Assembly: GCA_036924285.1 (NCBI GenBank)
Contig: JAYKYS010000017.1
Coordinates: forward strand, 415,501 to 479,500
Reading direction: 5' to 3'
Length of the DNA stretch: 64,000 nucleotides
Origin: Asterella californica
Taxonomy: Eukaryota; Streptophyta; Marchantiopsida; Marchantiales; Aytoniaceae
Shown here: positions 22,962 to 34,493 of the stretch, one piece after another
How positions within the stretch are numbered: the stretch's first letter is position 1
Layout: each line of letters starts with the position of its first letter
Position numbers and translations under genes: made by a program
Notes under the pieces: generated by a model
Databases searched by the model: none
What the model was told of the DNA's origin: nothing
What the model saw: the letters and a program-made list of their open reading frames with translations, nothing else

Positions 22962-24836
22962 ACTCGAAGAACTGAATGCAGGTCGAAGCGGAGTTCAGTA
23001 AGAACTCGCTGATCTGAATTCATCCGCTGGTATCTTCAGGCGTCGTTGTTAATGCTTGATTGTTGGTATCTTCGATCGAGATGTGTGTGAGCGTATGGTA
23101 TCTTGCTGCTCGCTGATCGATTGCAGTTATGGAGTTGATTGTGGATTTTCTGTCATGCGAAAGTGCTGCAGAAATTTTGTGAAATGTTCTTCAAGTGACA
23201 ATGTTCATATCGCAGGACGTGACAGACGAAGTATTTATCAATGTCAGGCCGGAGTGGATTAGGGTAGATTGGAAACATGTTGGAGAGACGATTTCAGTGC
23301 ACCAAGTTTCGTGGCCGAGTATCGACGAAGTTATGGCATGTTGAAGTTCGCTGCCGTGTATGTCGAAAGTGCAAAAAGGCTATTTACGTCAGATTTTTGC
23401 AATTTCAAGTAGAAACTCGAGCGTGTGTGGCGGTTGGTTGCAAAGTGTAAACTTTGCATTCACAAACCTGTTGTGGTGTTTTTGAATTGACTTTGGGTGT
23501 TCTTGCTCATTTACGTTAGATTTTGGTTGCCCGCGTCTGATTTATGTCAAATTTTGGTGTAGTCGAGTCTCTTTTGGTGCAATTCGAGGCATAAATCCAG
23601 GGTATCCATGCGAGTACTAGTTCCTCTCTTACTCAAGCGTAGCAGAGCGGAGAGTGAACGGGAGTGTTGCGATGTGGAGCGCGTGTAGAGGCTTCGAGGA
23701 GCATAAGTGCGTGAGTGCGGAGTGCAAGAGTGCGAGAGTGTGGAGACGGAGGTGGAGCTCGAGCACGAGCTCGAGTCAGCAAGCCAGCTTGCTGGCGTGC
23801 ATGAACTAAGCCTAATTTTAGTGGTGTGGGAGTGAGTAAAACCATGTCACCAATCCCAACACTATTCCTGAAGACTGTGCTTAACTACTAGCTCTTAGCT
23901 TTGATTTTACCACTAGACCAATAGCTCTTGGTGTCTTCTAGAGATACGTGCAAGTATTTATGGACTTGTTTAAGATAGTAAGAGATCTTTTCGCACGTTC
24001 TTAGAGGAGTGATAGAGTGACCTCATAGTACTAGAGGGAAGTTGTCGTTGTAATAATGTTTGCTTATACTGTAGAGGCGCGTATGGAGACAGTTGGTGAC
24101 AGTTGTCTGGGTTGAGCTAGTAGAGCTGCCACATATATATTTTTGGAGCTACTAGAGGTATTGACATCTAGTTAGTGATCTTAGGTACAGATTATGACTG
24201 TTGATGGTCATATATTGTGTATGTGATCACCGAGAGAAGACGTCAGTCCAGGTGAGGTTGGGTTTATCTTTTGTGCATGTTTGAGTGTGGAGGGTTATCA
24301 TTTGGACTTCTTGTGGTTGGAACCCCTCCATATTCAGCTTGATATTTGTGCGTCGCGTTTGCTTATGTTGACGTTTGATTTCTGAAATGAGTTCGCTCTA
24401 GTGTGTTGTCGATAGTGAGATTGGAGTTGCGGATTAATCAGACTATCTTTGTTTCTCTCACGGTGAGGTTGGACTTGCAAACCAACAGACCGTGAGAGAC
24501 TACTGTGATGATGGAAGGTACAGGTTGCTCTTACCTTGACTGTCCTAATAAGGGATAGGTGAGCTCAGTAGGAGCGGAATTAGGCAGGTTGGAGTCACGT
24601 GTAAGGACGAGGTTTCGACACTCTGATAAGAGTTTAGTGTTCGCGGTTGACACGGGAGTTGTCACCACGGAGGTCCACGGGGTTCTGATGGAGATTCAAC
24701 TGCACGAAGCAGTGGATTCATATGGATTTGTGTGAGGTACCAACCAATAGCACTGATCTCATCAGCGGAAGACATAGATTCAGACAGGGACGTGGTTGGA
24801 GGTATACATAGTGGTCCTACACTATTATTGTGAGAC
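22962..24836 (+). other. no gene; probable leader of a decayed gypsy element
   Basis: Between the possible left LTR relic and the gag remnant. No coding motif is seen. At 23755-23801 there are clustered palindromes (GAGCTCGAGCACGAGCTCGAG-type and AGCAAGCCAGCTTGCT). A G/A-rich stretch at 23640-23760 gives chance open frames on the minus strand. Confidence 0.4.
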
Positions 24837-26010
24837 ATGGACGAGATCTATGGAGTCACGAAGGGGCCTCGACAATACTCAGATACGGTGGGTACCATTG
24901 AGTTGGATGACTTCATCCAGGAGTTCGACAGTTGGTGTGATTTGCAGCAGATACGGAACCCACAACTGTTTACATCTTTCATGACGTGGAAGAGTTTGTT
25001 CCAACACTTAGAGGGACCACCGATGGACGATTACCATGAGTTCAGACGAGATTACAGCGTGAAGATTGAGTTGTGAAGACAACATTGATCTCCCAACTAC
25101 ATTTCTATCACTACTAGCACAGTTTTGGGAGGCGTATCACTTGCGAATTCGGATGTCAGTATCAGTGGTACATCCATGAGTGACGGAGTACCTACTACCA
25201 GCGGTGCGTTCACTAGTAGTGGAGCAGACAGTATTATGAGTGAGATACCACCAGGGTTTAACCATGTGGTTCAGTTCTTCCAATGTTTGAAGAAGAACTA
25301 TCAAGGTGTGCGGACCGACAAGTTGAGGAGTCTGCATGAGTTCCAACGGAAGATTGGAGAGAACCTACGTGAGGTGTTTACTCGCATGAGGTGGTTGATC
25401 AGCTATACCCAAGGGATGATGGAAGCACAAGTAGTCTAGTTCTGATATGAGATACTAGATCGAGAGCTGCGTAAGAGAGTTAGAGATGTGACTCTTCTTA
25501 GAGACACCGCTCCAACGTTGACAGTTGTCTTTGGTTTGGCTGAGCGGATTGAGCTCAACATGGTGGAGGAGAGGTGGTGACTACTAGGTTCAGCAGGGAG
25601 GTACCACATGGGACGACCACCTCTTCTCGAGGATCCAAGCTACGCCACAACATGGTGGTGGTGGTGGTAGGGATCGTGTAGAACAATCATAATCCCAAGG
25701 AGACGTTGGAGGACATAGTGGACAGAAACCCAAGCCGTCCTTCTCTAGTCAGCAGCAAGCGGGTCCTTGCTGAACGTGTGATAATCCTCATCAGCAGAAA
25801 GACTGCCCACATAGGAGAGGTGGTTACAAGACGTCTAGGACATCTCAAGCGGCACCTAGGCAATACTGTGAGTATTACGAGTGACCATGTCACAATAGCG
25901 ACCGTTGTTTTGATCTCCATCTCGAGCTACGGTAAGAAAAAGCTGATCGTGGACAAGGTGGAGGAGCTCAAGGAGGCCGTGGTGGTCGAGCTGGAGGTAG
26001 AGGTCTAGCA
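24837..26010 (+). pseudogene. Ty3/gypsy gag remnant
   Basis: A gag reading frame can be followed from 24837 to about 25580 in one phase through stops at 25074, 25437, 25443 and 25577. Motifs are DDFIQEFDSWCDLQQI, FMTWKSLFQHLEGPPMDDY, LRSLHEFQRKIGENLREVF, then YEILDRELRKRVRD and ERIELNMVEER, the last like the end of many plant Gag cores. Near 25870 a broken CCHC knuckle is visible (CEYYE.PCHNSDRC). Compared with the usual VQFWYE, 25437 is CAG changed to TAG and 25443 TGG changed to TGA. A diverged second copy lies at 46010-47720. Non-functional. Confidence 0.75.
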
Positions 26011-26689
26011 CCCGAGAGAGGATCAGTCGATCCACCGTCAGATGTGCGTATGGCTGCTCGGATTAAGCAGTTGGAGCAGAGGATAGCTAGTATGATTATG
26101 GCTCAATGGAAATCTAGTTCAGGAACATAGGCTTCCATGTCTTATGGAGGAGAAGGAGTTGACTTCGACTTTATGGCTAATGTGATATAGATTGAGACAT
26201 ATGCGGTAATGACTTGCGGTGCAGTACGTGTTTTTGAGTCACGAGGTGCATCGGTGGAGTTGGATCCACAACGCGGGAAGGCTGATAGATAGATCAGACT
26301 TCCTCAGTTGTCAAGATCGGAGGCGTTGAGGACCACGTTTATGGTTCTTAAATGACCTACTGATGATGTAGTGGAGTTAGAGACATCGGCATCCACGAGT
26401 CAAACATCTACGTCTGTGGATGTGATGTCAAACTCAATGTTGGGGCAGCTATAGCAATTCTGAGAGCCTCACTATTTTCAGCCACAGATATGAGGACTTG
26501 AGAGTAAGCTTGGCTTCAGTGTTTCAATTGACGACACGCTTAGTACGAGAGAGGATGTAATTATCTCTAGTGCTGAGGTGGTTCAGCGAGAGACAATAGA
26601 TGTGTCCATGAAGTCGAGGATCAAGATGGCTACGGTATTTGGCAAGCGGCGGTTGCCAAGTTAGATGAGTTACTAGCTAGGCCGGCGAT

Positions 26690-26910
26690 TGACCGTGCTG
26701 GTTTGGCACCATGTGTGGTGTTGTTAGACAACAGAAGTGGGATCTTCTATTTGGTGACACCTTCAAAGAAGGTGTATCGACCGCAGAAAGTCTTGTTAGA
26801 CTCTGGAGCCTAGTTGTTGATGTTGAAAAATATGACGTGCATTGGTTTGGGTCTGAGGAAGTCCAAGGTGGAGAGATGTCCATGCAAGCTGCAGATATTT
26901 CTAAAGGGAT
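26690..26910 (+). pseudogene. Ty3/gypsy aspartic protease remnant
   Basis: One frame reads VYRPQKVLLDSGA, a stop, then LLMLKNMTCIGLGLRKSKVE. The D-S-G active-site triad is at 26799-26807; the stop at 26811-26813 replaces the expected Gln (CAG to TAG). It follows the gag remnant at the distance expected within one polyprotein. RT and integrase are not seen downstream; the possible right LTR relic follows at 27296. Confidence 0.75.
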
Positions 26911-27295
26911 CAGGGGATACAGCTCTACACATGACACGTGAGATGCTGACAGTGAGAGTTTGATCAGATCATCCCACAGATGGCTCCTAGTGAAGACCAA
27001 GGTCATTGTTACGGCCGTGGAGTCTTATGATGTGTTGGTTGGAGGTGCTGTGTTATATCCTATGGGGTTCGTGATCGACTATTGGACGGAGACAACATCT
27101 TATAGACCAGGTTGGCAGTCCGGCGAGAGACGAATGAGCCGCTTATCACTGCGGTTCAGTGCTAGAGTTGGGACAACAGAGCCTACATCAGGAACGATGA
27201 CATCCGTTGCAGGGTTCAGTTCAGTCATCACTTGGCCGAACGAGTTGTTAGAGGACAATGCCCACACGGAGAATAATCCGGTCTAGTGGGTCTAG

Positions 27296-27357
27296 CTTGA
27301 CCTTTTGCGAGTAATCGTTGTTGGCATTGTGGAGATGATAATTTCTTTGTTGAGATT
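27296..27357 (+). repeat. possible LTR remnant, right copy
   Basis: Partner of 22891-22961. Similarity extends a little upstream (CTAGTGGGTCTAGCTTGACC against CATAGTGAGTTTGACTTGACC) and stops after TGAGATT. It ends the gag-protease pseudogene block. Confidence 0.55.
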
Positions 27358-28006
27358 GTTGTGGTACAGTTGTATATGTGTATGACTTCATTCATATGTT
27401 ATCTGTATGTGGTGTATTTCTGACAGCGATGTATGTTATGTAACAATATGTATGCGCACGACAAATCCTCTACCGTCTCAAAGTAATTTTTCTTCTATCT
27501 CTCGTTTGTTATTACTGAAATATTTTATTAGAGATTATATTGTCTTATTTACACTAGTAAAATGAGTTGTTTAAATGACTGTATACATGATATATACTGC
27601 ATTGTTTATACCAACTTTTTGGATAACCATTATACCATAAAAATTTTTTATTTCCGATGTCGATGAAACATAGTGCTTTTATTTATTTATACATAAATAT
27701 TATCATAATAATTTTATGATATGAGTTTAAATGATAGAAAGAACTGTGATGAAATATTTTAATGAGTAATCAAACTGTGAATGTGTCTAGTATAATTTTT
27801 GATGACGTTCTTGTAAATGATTATGTAAAATATATGATATTATAATAAATAAATAATAAAGTATCAATGTTCTATCATCTTGCCATGTCATCACTATTTT
27901 GTCATTTAGTGTCATGTCACACATGTGAATACTTATCATCTCGCCATGTCATCACTATTTCATAGTATAGCGCAACCATGTTCTTATGTGAATGCCCCAT
28001 CATAAC
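27358..28006. other. AT-rich spacer with a 27-bp direct repeat
   Basis: No coding signal. TATCATCTYGCCATGTCATC with CACTATTT is repeated at 27873-27899 and 27934-27960 with one difference. The copia target site ATATC closes the stretch at 28007. Confidence 0.6.
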
Positions 28007-28011
28007 ATATC
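28007..28011. repeat. target-site duplication, left
   Basis: ATATC directly before the left LTR; the identical ATATC follows the right LTR at 32638-32642. A 5-bp duplication is the integrase signature of copia elements and fixes both ends of the insertion. Confidence 0.9.
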
Positions 28012-28245
28012 TGTAGAAATATCGATATTTCTAAGAAGACACTCCAAGAAGAGAGAGCCAGTAGACAAAGAAGTAACATAAGAATGAGATGAGAGAGGCT
28101 TCGCCTCTCCATGTATATATAGTGGAGGTGAGTACAAGAGAAATCCTAATGGTGGGTTAGTCCTCTAACTAATTGTACTTAACTACCCTAACCACTCCGG
28201 CTAACATTAGCCATCGGTCTACTAGAGCTTGGGACTATATCGACA
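28012..28245 (-). repeat. copia 3' LTR (234 bp)
   Basis: The minus-strand start TGTCGATATAGTCCC follows the polypurine tract GAAGGGGAG (28246-28254) and the end is TTTCTACA. TATA box at 28114-28121. It is very similar to 32404-32637; a few substitutions separate them, giving a possible age estimate. Confidence 0.93.
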
Positions 28246-30532
28246 CTCCCCTTCAAGCTCGACTCTACATCATGTACTCCTAGACAATGTCTGAAAGCAT
28301 CAAACTTATCTCTAGGCAATGCCTTAGTGAAGATATCGGCAACCTGATCTCCTATGCTCACATAACTGAGATCATTCTCTCCTGCAAGGACCTTCTCTCT
28401 AATGAAATGATAGTGCACCTCAACGTGCTTCGTCCTAGCATGGAAAACAAGATTACTAGCTAACTTCATGATGCTAATGTTGTCAGTATACAACAATAAG
28501 ATCTGTACACTTCACACCAATATCAGATAGCAGACATCGAAGCCAAATTAATTCTGTGTTGCGTTTGTTGTTCCTCGATACTCTGCTTCTGCGGATGACA
28601 GAGCAACCGTAGGTTGCTTCTTAGAAGTCTAACTTATAGCAGCGCTTCCAACTCCAAAAGCATGACGTGGATCTCATACCGGCACTTCTTATCCACTCAG
28701 CATCAATGTAGTTATGTAACAACAATGGTCCACCGTACCGATAGTGAAGTCCGTACTGCATCGAGAACTTCACGTAGCGAAGGATCCGCTTGACAGCCTC
28801 CAAATGTGATCTCCGTGGTGATTGCATAAACTGACTTATCAGATCGACAACATAGCTCAAGTCTGTCTAGTGATAGTCAGGTAGATAAGACTCCCAACCA
28901 TCTGTCTATACATGCGTGGATCATCAAGTAACTCACCGTCCTCTGCTCCTAGCTTTACCCCTTGCTCTAATGGCGTAGCAATGGTTTGTAGTCAAACATA
29001 CCAAATCTCTCAAGCATACTGAGAGCATATTGTCGCTGTACAAGTCAAACATTCTTCCCATCTCGAATGAACTCCACAGCAAGGAAGTACTTGAGTTCTC
29101 CTAAGTCCATCATCTCGAACTCAGATTTCAAGTGATCTCTGATCTGTGAAATAAGCTCCTCATAGTTAGAGATAATGATCAAATCATCAACATAGATGAT
29201 GATCACAATAATCTGGTCTCGTATTCTTAATGAATACAAAGTAGAGTCTGAACTACAAAGATGGAACCAAGAGACTGCAAGTAAGAATTGATCTTTGCAT
29301 ACCATGCTCTTGGTGCTTGTTTCAGACCATAGAGGACCTTTCGTAACTTACACACATGATAAGAGAACTTAGGATCCTCATACTGGGAGGTTGTTGCATG
29401 TAGACCTCCTCCTCAAGATCACCGTTGAAGAAGATATTCTTGAAGTCCATCTGATGCATCTTCCAACCTTTCTGAGTTGCATTTGCAACTATGGTTCGAA
29501 TAGTCACCATCTTCGCAACTAGATCAAAGGTCTCCTCAAAATCCACTCCATGTTGTTGTGCTTAGCCCTTGGCTATCAATTTGACCTTGTACCGATACAC
29601 CTACCATCCAAGTTGCGCTTGACTTTGAAGACCCAAGCAACCAATTGCTCTCTTACTTCCAAGTAAGTCCACCAACTCCCAAGTCTGTTGGTGGTGAAGC
29701 GCAGCAAGTTTAGCTTCCATAGCACTCACTCATTGGACTTTGTGCATCGCCTCCTCAAGTGAAATCGGTTCTTGTTCAGGAAGAGCATTGGTCTTATAGC
29801 ATCATGTGCAACAAGGAAACCTTCATGTATATTCGTACTCACTAGATGTTTGCTTGTTCAGATCTACGAGAGATAATCGGTGCATTAGTCACCTCCCCTT
29901 GCAACTGATATGATGTAGACGCCAAGGTCTGAGACAAAGTATCCAAGGGATGTGGAAGCTCCACATATCTGGATGAGTCACTCTTCCTGATAGAAACTAC
30001 ACTAGTTCCACTAGGTTGTGCTATGTGGACTCCAGCCTTAACAATAGCTCTATGTGAAACTAATTCTAATATGGAATCAGTGACTTTTCTAGATCCTCCA
30101 GTCAACGTACTACTTTGAGGTACTACAGTGGAGTAACTCCTTGGTTCCACAGTAGGTACAAGGATGGCTACGACAGGTGCAAGAGCAAACCAAGACTGTA
30201 GCTCATCAAAAACAACATCTCTACTGATATAGAACTGCTTTGACAAAAGATTATAACATCTATATCCTTTCGTATCAAAAGTATATCCAAGGAAGATACA
30301 TCTATTTGCTTTCGGATCTAGTTTCTTATGTCTTTCATCAGATGTGTGCACATAACAGATACATCCGAAAACTTTAAGGAAAGAGTAATCATGCTTATTA
30401 TCTGTGAAGACCTCCATCGATGTTTGGCTGTGGATTGCTGTTGTAGGCGTCCGATTCATCATATACACTATACATGAAACAGCTTCTGTCTAGTAAGGTC
30501 TAGACATGGTCTTCTCATTCAACATCGTATGA
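28188..30532 (-). pseudogene. copia integrase C-terminus, RT and RNase H, decayed
   Basis: Homologous throughout to the 13508-15826 frame but with frameshifts and stops. Starts at TMLNEKTM (integrase), then TAG in place of Trp at 30490-30492, MNRTPT, KVFGCICYVHTSDE, MDFEETFDLVAKM, MHQMDFKNIFFNGDLEEEVY, IIYVDDLIIISNYEEL (catalytic YVDD kept), RRSHLEAVKRILRYVKFSMQ and, after breaks, YTDNISIMKLASN with the C-terminus ending inside the LTR at 28188. The left edge at about 30532 is a precise inversion junction. Confidence 0.9.
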
Positions 30533-30831
30533 GTCAACGGGTCAGCAAGAATCTCTCTATTTTACAGGTTCTAGAGGATCACGAGATAGGAGTCGGGGAA
30601 AAGGTGTTGGATGTGGACGAGGTCACGGACAGCAACAACAATCACAGCAGCAGCAGAACCTGCAACATGCTGGTTTTCCCAACAATCAGAGACGTGCGCC
30701 AGGTCCCTACAACTACTGCAAGAAGCAAGACCACAACACAGATCAATGCTACAAGCGACAAAATAACCAAAGACAATACGACAACAACTTCTAGCAAGGT
30801 AACAGCAACCAGCAAGCTATGCAGTAACTGA
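30533..30831 (+). pseudogene. copia gag zinc-knuckle region, inverted block
   Basis: The frame that contains STGQQESLYFTGSRGSRDRS continues through Gly/Arg- and Gln-rich sequence to YNYCKKQDHNTDQCYKRQ. This matches the copia Gag CCHC knuckle with the first Cys changed to Tyr, followed by a stop near 30795. It lies on the plus strand, opposite to the LTRs and RT, as part of the outer inversion. The overlapping ATG frame at 30529 is in another phase and is not the gene. Confidence 0.8.
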
Positions 30832-30845
30832 GCAAGTGTATTCAT

Positions 30846-31317
30846 AATAGTTGTTGATTACAACGCATCAAAGTTATGCGGCTTTCGAGCCATAAATTGA
30901 CTAGTCGATGCTGCACAGACTCCAGTGGGCTCACTGGATTTGAATTTGGATAGACTTGTAATCAGGTCAGAACTCGAAAGGCTTTTCAGTCTCTGAAAGT
31001 TCATGTGTCCAATTCGCTTGTGCCAGATGTCAATAGTTGACACTATTGGATCACTCTGTCCATACATGGCAGCTTGTAACTTAAGCACAGAGCCATCTAG
31101 TTTAAATAACCTACTATTCTTACTATCTCGAGTTATGACAATGCTATTAGAATCTTCAATAAATCATCCATCTTTATTGAAGCGCACTTGTAGATCCTGT
31201 TCTATCAACTGTCATACATATAGCAGGTTTCTAGTCAATGTGAGTACATGCAAGACATTTCGTATACCAGCAAACATTGAAGCAAGAATGTCAAGCAGAA
31301 TGTTAACCTTGTGCTAG
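30846..31317 (-). pseudogene. copia protease end and GAG-pre-integrase region
   Basis: The minus strand reads ILASMFAGIRNVLHVLTLTR, NLLYV, QLIEQDLQVRFNKDGWFIED, NSIVITRDSKNRLFKLDGSV, then WHKRIGHMNFQRLKSLSS. This is the end of protease followed by the pre-integrase zinc-binding domain with its W.KR.GH.N motif. Orientation matches the LTRs but the flanking blocks are inverted, so this is the inner inverted segment. Confidence 0.82.
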
Positions 31318-31324
31318 ATCTGGT

Positions 31325-31743
31325 GCTTATCAGTTCGGCAAACAAGCAAGCTAGACAACCTTTTAAGGGATCAGGTAGCAGAGCGAACAAGCTTTTGGAG
31401 CTTGGTCACACTAATGCATGGACTGCTTCTCAACCAATGACCGATTTCTAATACTTTGTGTTGTTCATTGATGATTGTTCACGTTATACTTTGATCTATT
31501 TATTGAGAAACAAGTCCTCTGCCGAAGTACTGTCAGCATTCCAGACTTTCCGCAAGTTGGTGGAGAAACAATCTAGAGAATCTATCCTCTGTCTGAGATT
31601 TGATGAAGGAGGCGAGTTTATTTCTAGAGAGTTTGATGCATATATGCGTGAGCATGGCATCCGACGTCAGAAGATCTACCGCTACAGTCCGCAGCAGAAT
31701 GAGGTTGCGGAGCGCAAGAATTGACACATAGTAGAAGCTGCTT
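31325..31743 (+). pseudogene. copia integrase core, inverted block
   Basis: The plus strand reads GKQARQPFKGSGS-like sequence, NAWTASQPMTDF, stop, YFVLFIDDCSRYTLIYLLRN, FDEGGEFISREFDAYMREHG, QQNEVAERKN, stop, HIVEAA, stop. Its end continues exactly into the minus-strand integrase that starts at 30532 (...EAA then TMLNEKTM), so the two pieces were contiguous before inversion. Several stops; dead. Confidence 0.88.
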
Positions 31744-32391
31744 GAGAAATTGCACTATTCTGTAAGCGGAAAACCTCACAGAACCTCCACGAAACTCGTC
31801 TGCCCACACCTCGTGATGAAGAATTTATCTCAAGTCTCAACAACGGCAACTCCGTGCACTCCTCCCAAGCGAGAATGAAGAAAAAACTTATCCGTGAACT
31901 ATAGGTGTACAAGACAAGACAAAAATGTTGAAAGAACTAACTAAGAAAGGTCAAAACTGGACCAAATGAGGTTAGAAATGGATGCACGATATCTTGAAAT
32001 CTTGCAAATTTCAAGGTTCAATCAACACTAATCGCACCAGTATTTCTTTTGGGCTCAAGTCCTACAACTTTCATTTTGGTCAGAAAAAAGTCGATTGAAA
32101 ATCTGCCGCTGGAAAGCTCCAAATCGGCTGAAACTTGACAGAGTACACAATTCGCACCTTCTGAACAAGTCAATCACTATGAGATTGATCGGCAAATTTC
32201 AGTGAGAAAAAATTGTCTAGGTCTCTGAAATCACGTTCAAAATTTCTAGTGGTGAAAGAAATAGTTTCGTCTCACTCAAACGCATCAGCAGGATCGTGTT
32301 CGACATCATGCACAACTCCAGCTTCTCTTCCTGTACTTCTCCATGCATAAACTTCATCTTGCTCATCAGCAAGGGACACACGCTCTCTACT
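31744..32391 (-). other. copia 5' leader
   Basis: Between the primer site and the outer inversion junction. No Gag core motif is seen, so the Gag N-terminal half appears deleted. Short minus-strand frames near 32217-32460 start close to the primer site and have no motif. Confidence 0.6.
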
Positions 32392-32403
32392 GCTCTGATA
32401 CCA
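32392..32403 (-). other. primer-binding site, initiator Met tRNA
   Basis: The minus strand reads TGGTATCAGAGC, directly abutting the LTR end ...CCTACA. It establishes that the right-hand LTR is the 5' LTR and the element points left. Confidence 0.95.
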
Positions 32404-32637
32404 TGTAGGAAGATCAATATTTCTAAGAAGACACTTCAATGAGAGAGAGCTAGTAGACAAAGAAGTAAAATAGGAATGAGATGAGAGAGGCTTCGTCTCT
32501 CCATGTATATACAGTGGAGATGAGTATAAAGGAAATCCTAATGGTGGGTTAGCCCTCTAACTAACTGTACGTGACTACTGTAACCACTCCGGCTAACATT
32601 AACCGTCGATCTACTAGAGCTTGAGACTATATCAACA
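32404..32637 (-). repeat. copia 5' LTR (234 bp)
   Basis: TGTTGATATAGTCTCAAGC start and CTTCCTACA end on the minus strand. TATA-like TATATA at 32506-32511. Followed on the plus strand by the target duplication ATATC (32638-32642). Confidence 0.93.
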
Positions 32638-32642
32638 ATATC

Positions 32643-33260
32643 TCTTGTCATATCACTTCTAGCACCATGTGTAGGTATAACATCCTTACTGAGTTACAAG
32701 ATTTGAACCTCAATCCTCCACCTTGCTACTCATTACCTACAATTGCTACTATGACCACCAAATTAAAACCACATGATGTATATATATATATTTGTTTTGT
32801 TTAATAAACAGAAGATTGGACATTTATTTCATATTGTGATTTTCAACTTTAAACTTTTACAATTTCATACGAATGAAATGAATGAACTTTGACATGATAA
32901 TTCTCAGACTCAAGAGATAAAATGCCAAAGAATTAATGATTTAAGTTTTATTGTACTTGTTTAAATGGTACAAATATTTAGTGATGTCTAGTTAAAATAC
33001 TAAAAATTGTAATTAATGTATTTAAATGACATATGGAACTTATAGATATGAATTCAAAGGTGAGTATTTATAATGATATAAGGAATAATCAGGATAATCA
33101 AGAATAATATCAGGAATAATTTAGAATGATATAAGAATAATCTTCTACTATCATAATATAGATATCAAATCGACAACTTAAGATATCGTGCACAATATCT
33201 ACATCCTAGAAGATTCTCTAGATATCAGTTCCTGATAACTGATAGTCTTCTCAATTCAAC
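32643..33260. other. AT-rich spacer with a MITE end
   Basis: No coding signal. GATATCAGTTCCTGATAACTG ATAG (33221-33245) matches the right terminal repeat of the MITE-like family seen at 34494, 35488 and 42532; the left end of this copy could be near 33080 but is unclear. Confidence 0.5.
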
Positions 33261-33650
33261 TGAAATGTGGGAAATTATATCTAATAACAAATAAAAAAAA
33301 TTTGTTATACATATTTTTACGTCAGACTCGGATCCATCCTCTGTAAGGTTCTTTTCATATACATATCCTCTCAAAGTGTTCATTCTATGTTAGTCTAGCC
33401 AGCAATTCAATTGAAATGTGGAAAAACATGTAAAACCAAATCAATAAGATAACAATATAAAATCAATGTGTTGTACATAGGTCTTGGATTAGTCTCGGAT
33501 CTATTTCAATTAGGTTCACTAAGTATAAATATCCTCTCTAGTGTTCATTATATGTTAGTGTAGCTAACATAGCATGAAGTGTGGAAGAAGATATCAGACA
33601 GAAATATCTAATAAAATCAATATAAAGTGAATGTGTGTTACGCTGTTCTT
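33261..33650 (+). repeat. tandem repeat, about 150-163-bp unit, 2.5 copies
   Basis: TGAARTGTGG begins at 33261, 33412 and 33575. Each unit continues through a CTAATAA/AATCAATA block, CGGATCYAT, TATCCTCTC and GTGTTCATT.TATGTTAGT. Units are diverged by substitutions and small indels. Non-coding. Confidence 0.75.
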
Positions 33651-34493
33651 AGATAAGGAAAAATCTTTGGAAAAAGAGAGGCACTCTTCAATGGGCTGTA
33701 TCCTCTGAGTTTACACATTTGTCCCAGTTATCTACATGTTGAGACAGAGTCTGACATTCTTTATGACAGTGTTTTCTGTACTAGATATATTAGTTTTCTA
33801 TGTGTAATCATAATATGCGCGCACAATGTATTTCAATAAATATAAAATTTAATATGATAATTCTACTATAAGAAAATATTATCCTAAATAATAGTGATTA
33901 TATAAATCCATATATTTACCTTCATTTGTATTTAACTTAAATAGTAAAAACATGTAGTTTTTTATTTTAGATATTTCAAAATAATAGTGGAATTTGAAAT
34001 TTAAAAAAGACTATTTGGTTATTATAAGTAGACTATTCAAGTGCCTATAGCATATTTTTCAGATCTAGATCTACCCTTTCCACTATTAGTAGTCAAGACT
34101 ATGGATAAAATCTTAACAACAGTTAAGTTGGATACTGGATTATCCAGGTTTAGTGAATACATGGATGGTTGCAAATATGCATCAATGCATAAAAGATCAA
34201 AGTACTTCCATATTGCACTTTTGTTAGCAAAACATGTTGCTGCAAAATTCCTTAGTTGAGATCCTGTTCTCAGTAAAAAGCCAACGGAACTTAATCACAC
34301 GTGTTATGTGTTATAGTTTCCTTCAGCAGATATTTAGAGATCAAAGGATGTACTTTAATTCATAATTGTGGACAAGTTCAAGGAGCTTACTTGACTCTGC
34401 AAAAACCGTATTATGTATGCATGTTGGTGATAAAAGATAAAAATGACAAAAGCTGAGAAAATTATAATATGCATTTAATGGAGGAAGAATAGT
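33651..34493. other. AT-rich spacer, no gene recognised
   Basis: Very AT-rich; the 72-codon frame at 34041-34259 has no recognisable motif and probably arises by chance. Confidence 0.5.

Larger units (their letters stand above)
28012..32637 (-). mobile_element. Ty1/copia element with both LTRs and scrambled interior
   Basis: Bounded by 234-bp LTRs with TG...CA ends and a perfect 5-bp target duplication; the primer site abuts the right-hand (5') LTR on the minus strand. The interior alternates in strand: integrase C-terminus-RT-RNase H (minus, 30532-28188), gag zinc-knuckle region (plus, 30533-30831), protease end and pre-integrase (minus, 31317-30846), integrase core (plus, 31325-31743), leader (minus, 32391-31744). 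Inverting 30533-31743, and within it about 30840-31320, restores the order gag-protease-integrase-RT. The Gag N-terminus is missing. Total length is 4,626 bp. It belongs to the same family as 13335-16258 and 39370-40085. Confidence 0.92.

Noticed and set aside
30529..30831. 100-codon Thr/Ser-rich plus-strand frame as a protein
   Set aside because: It is the wrong phase of the copia gag zinc-knuckle region; the neighbouring phase shows the real Gag motifs.
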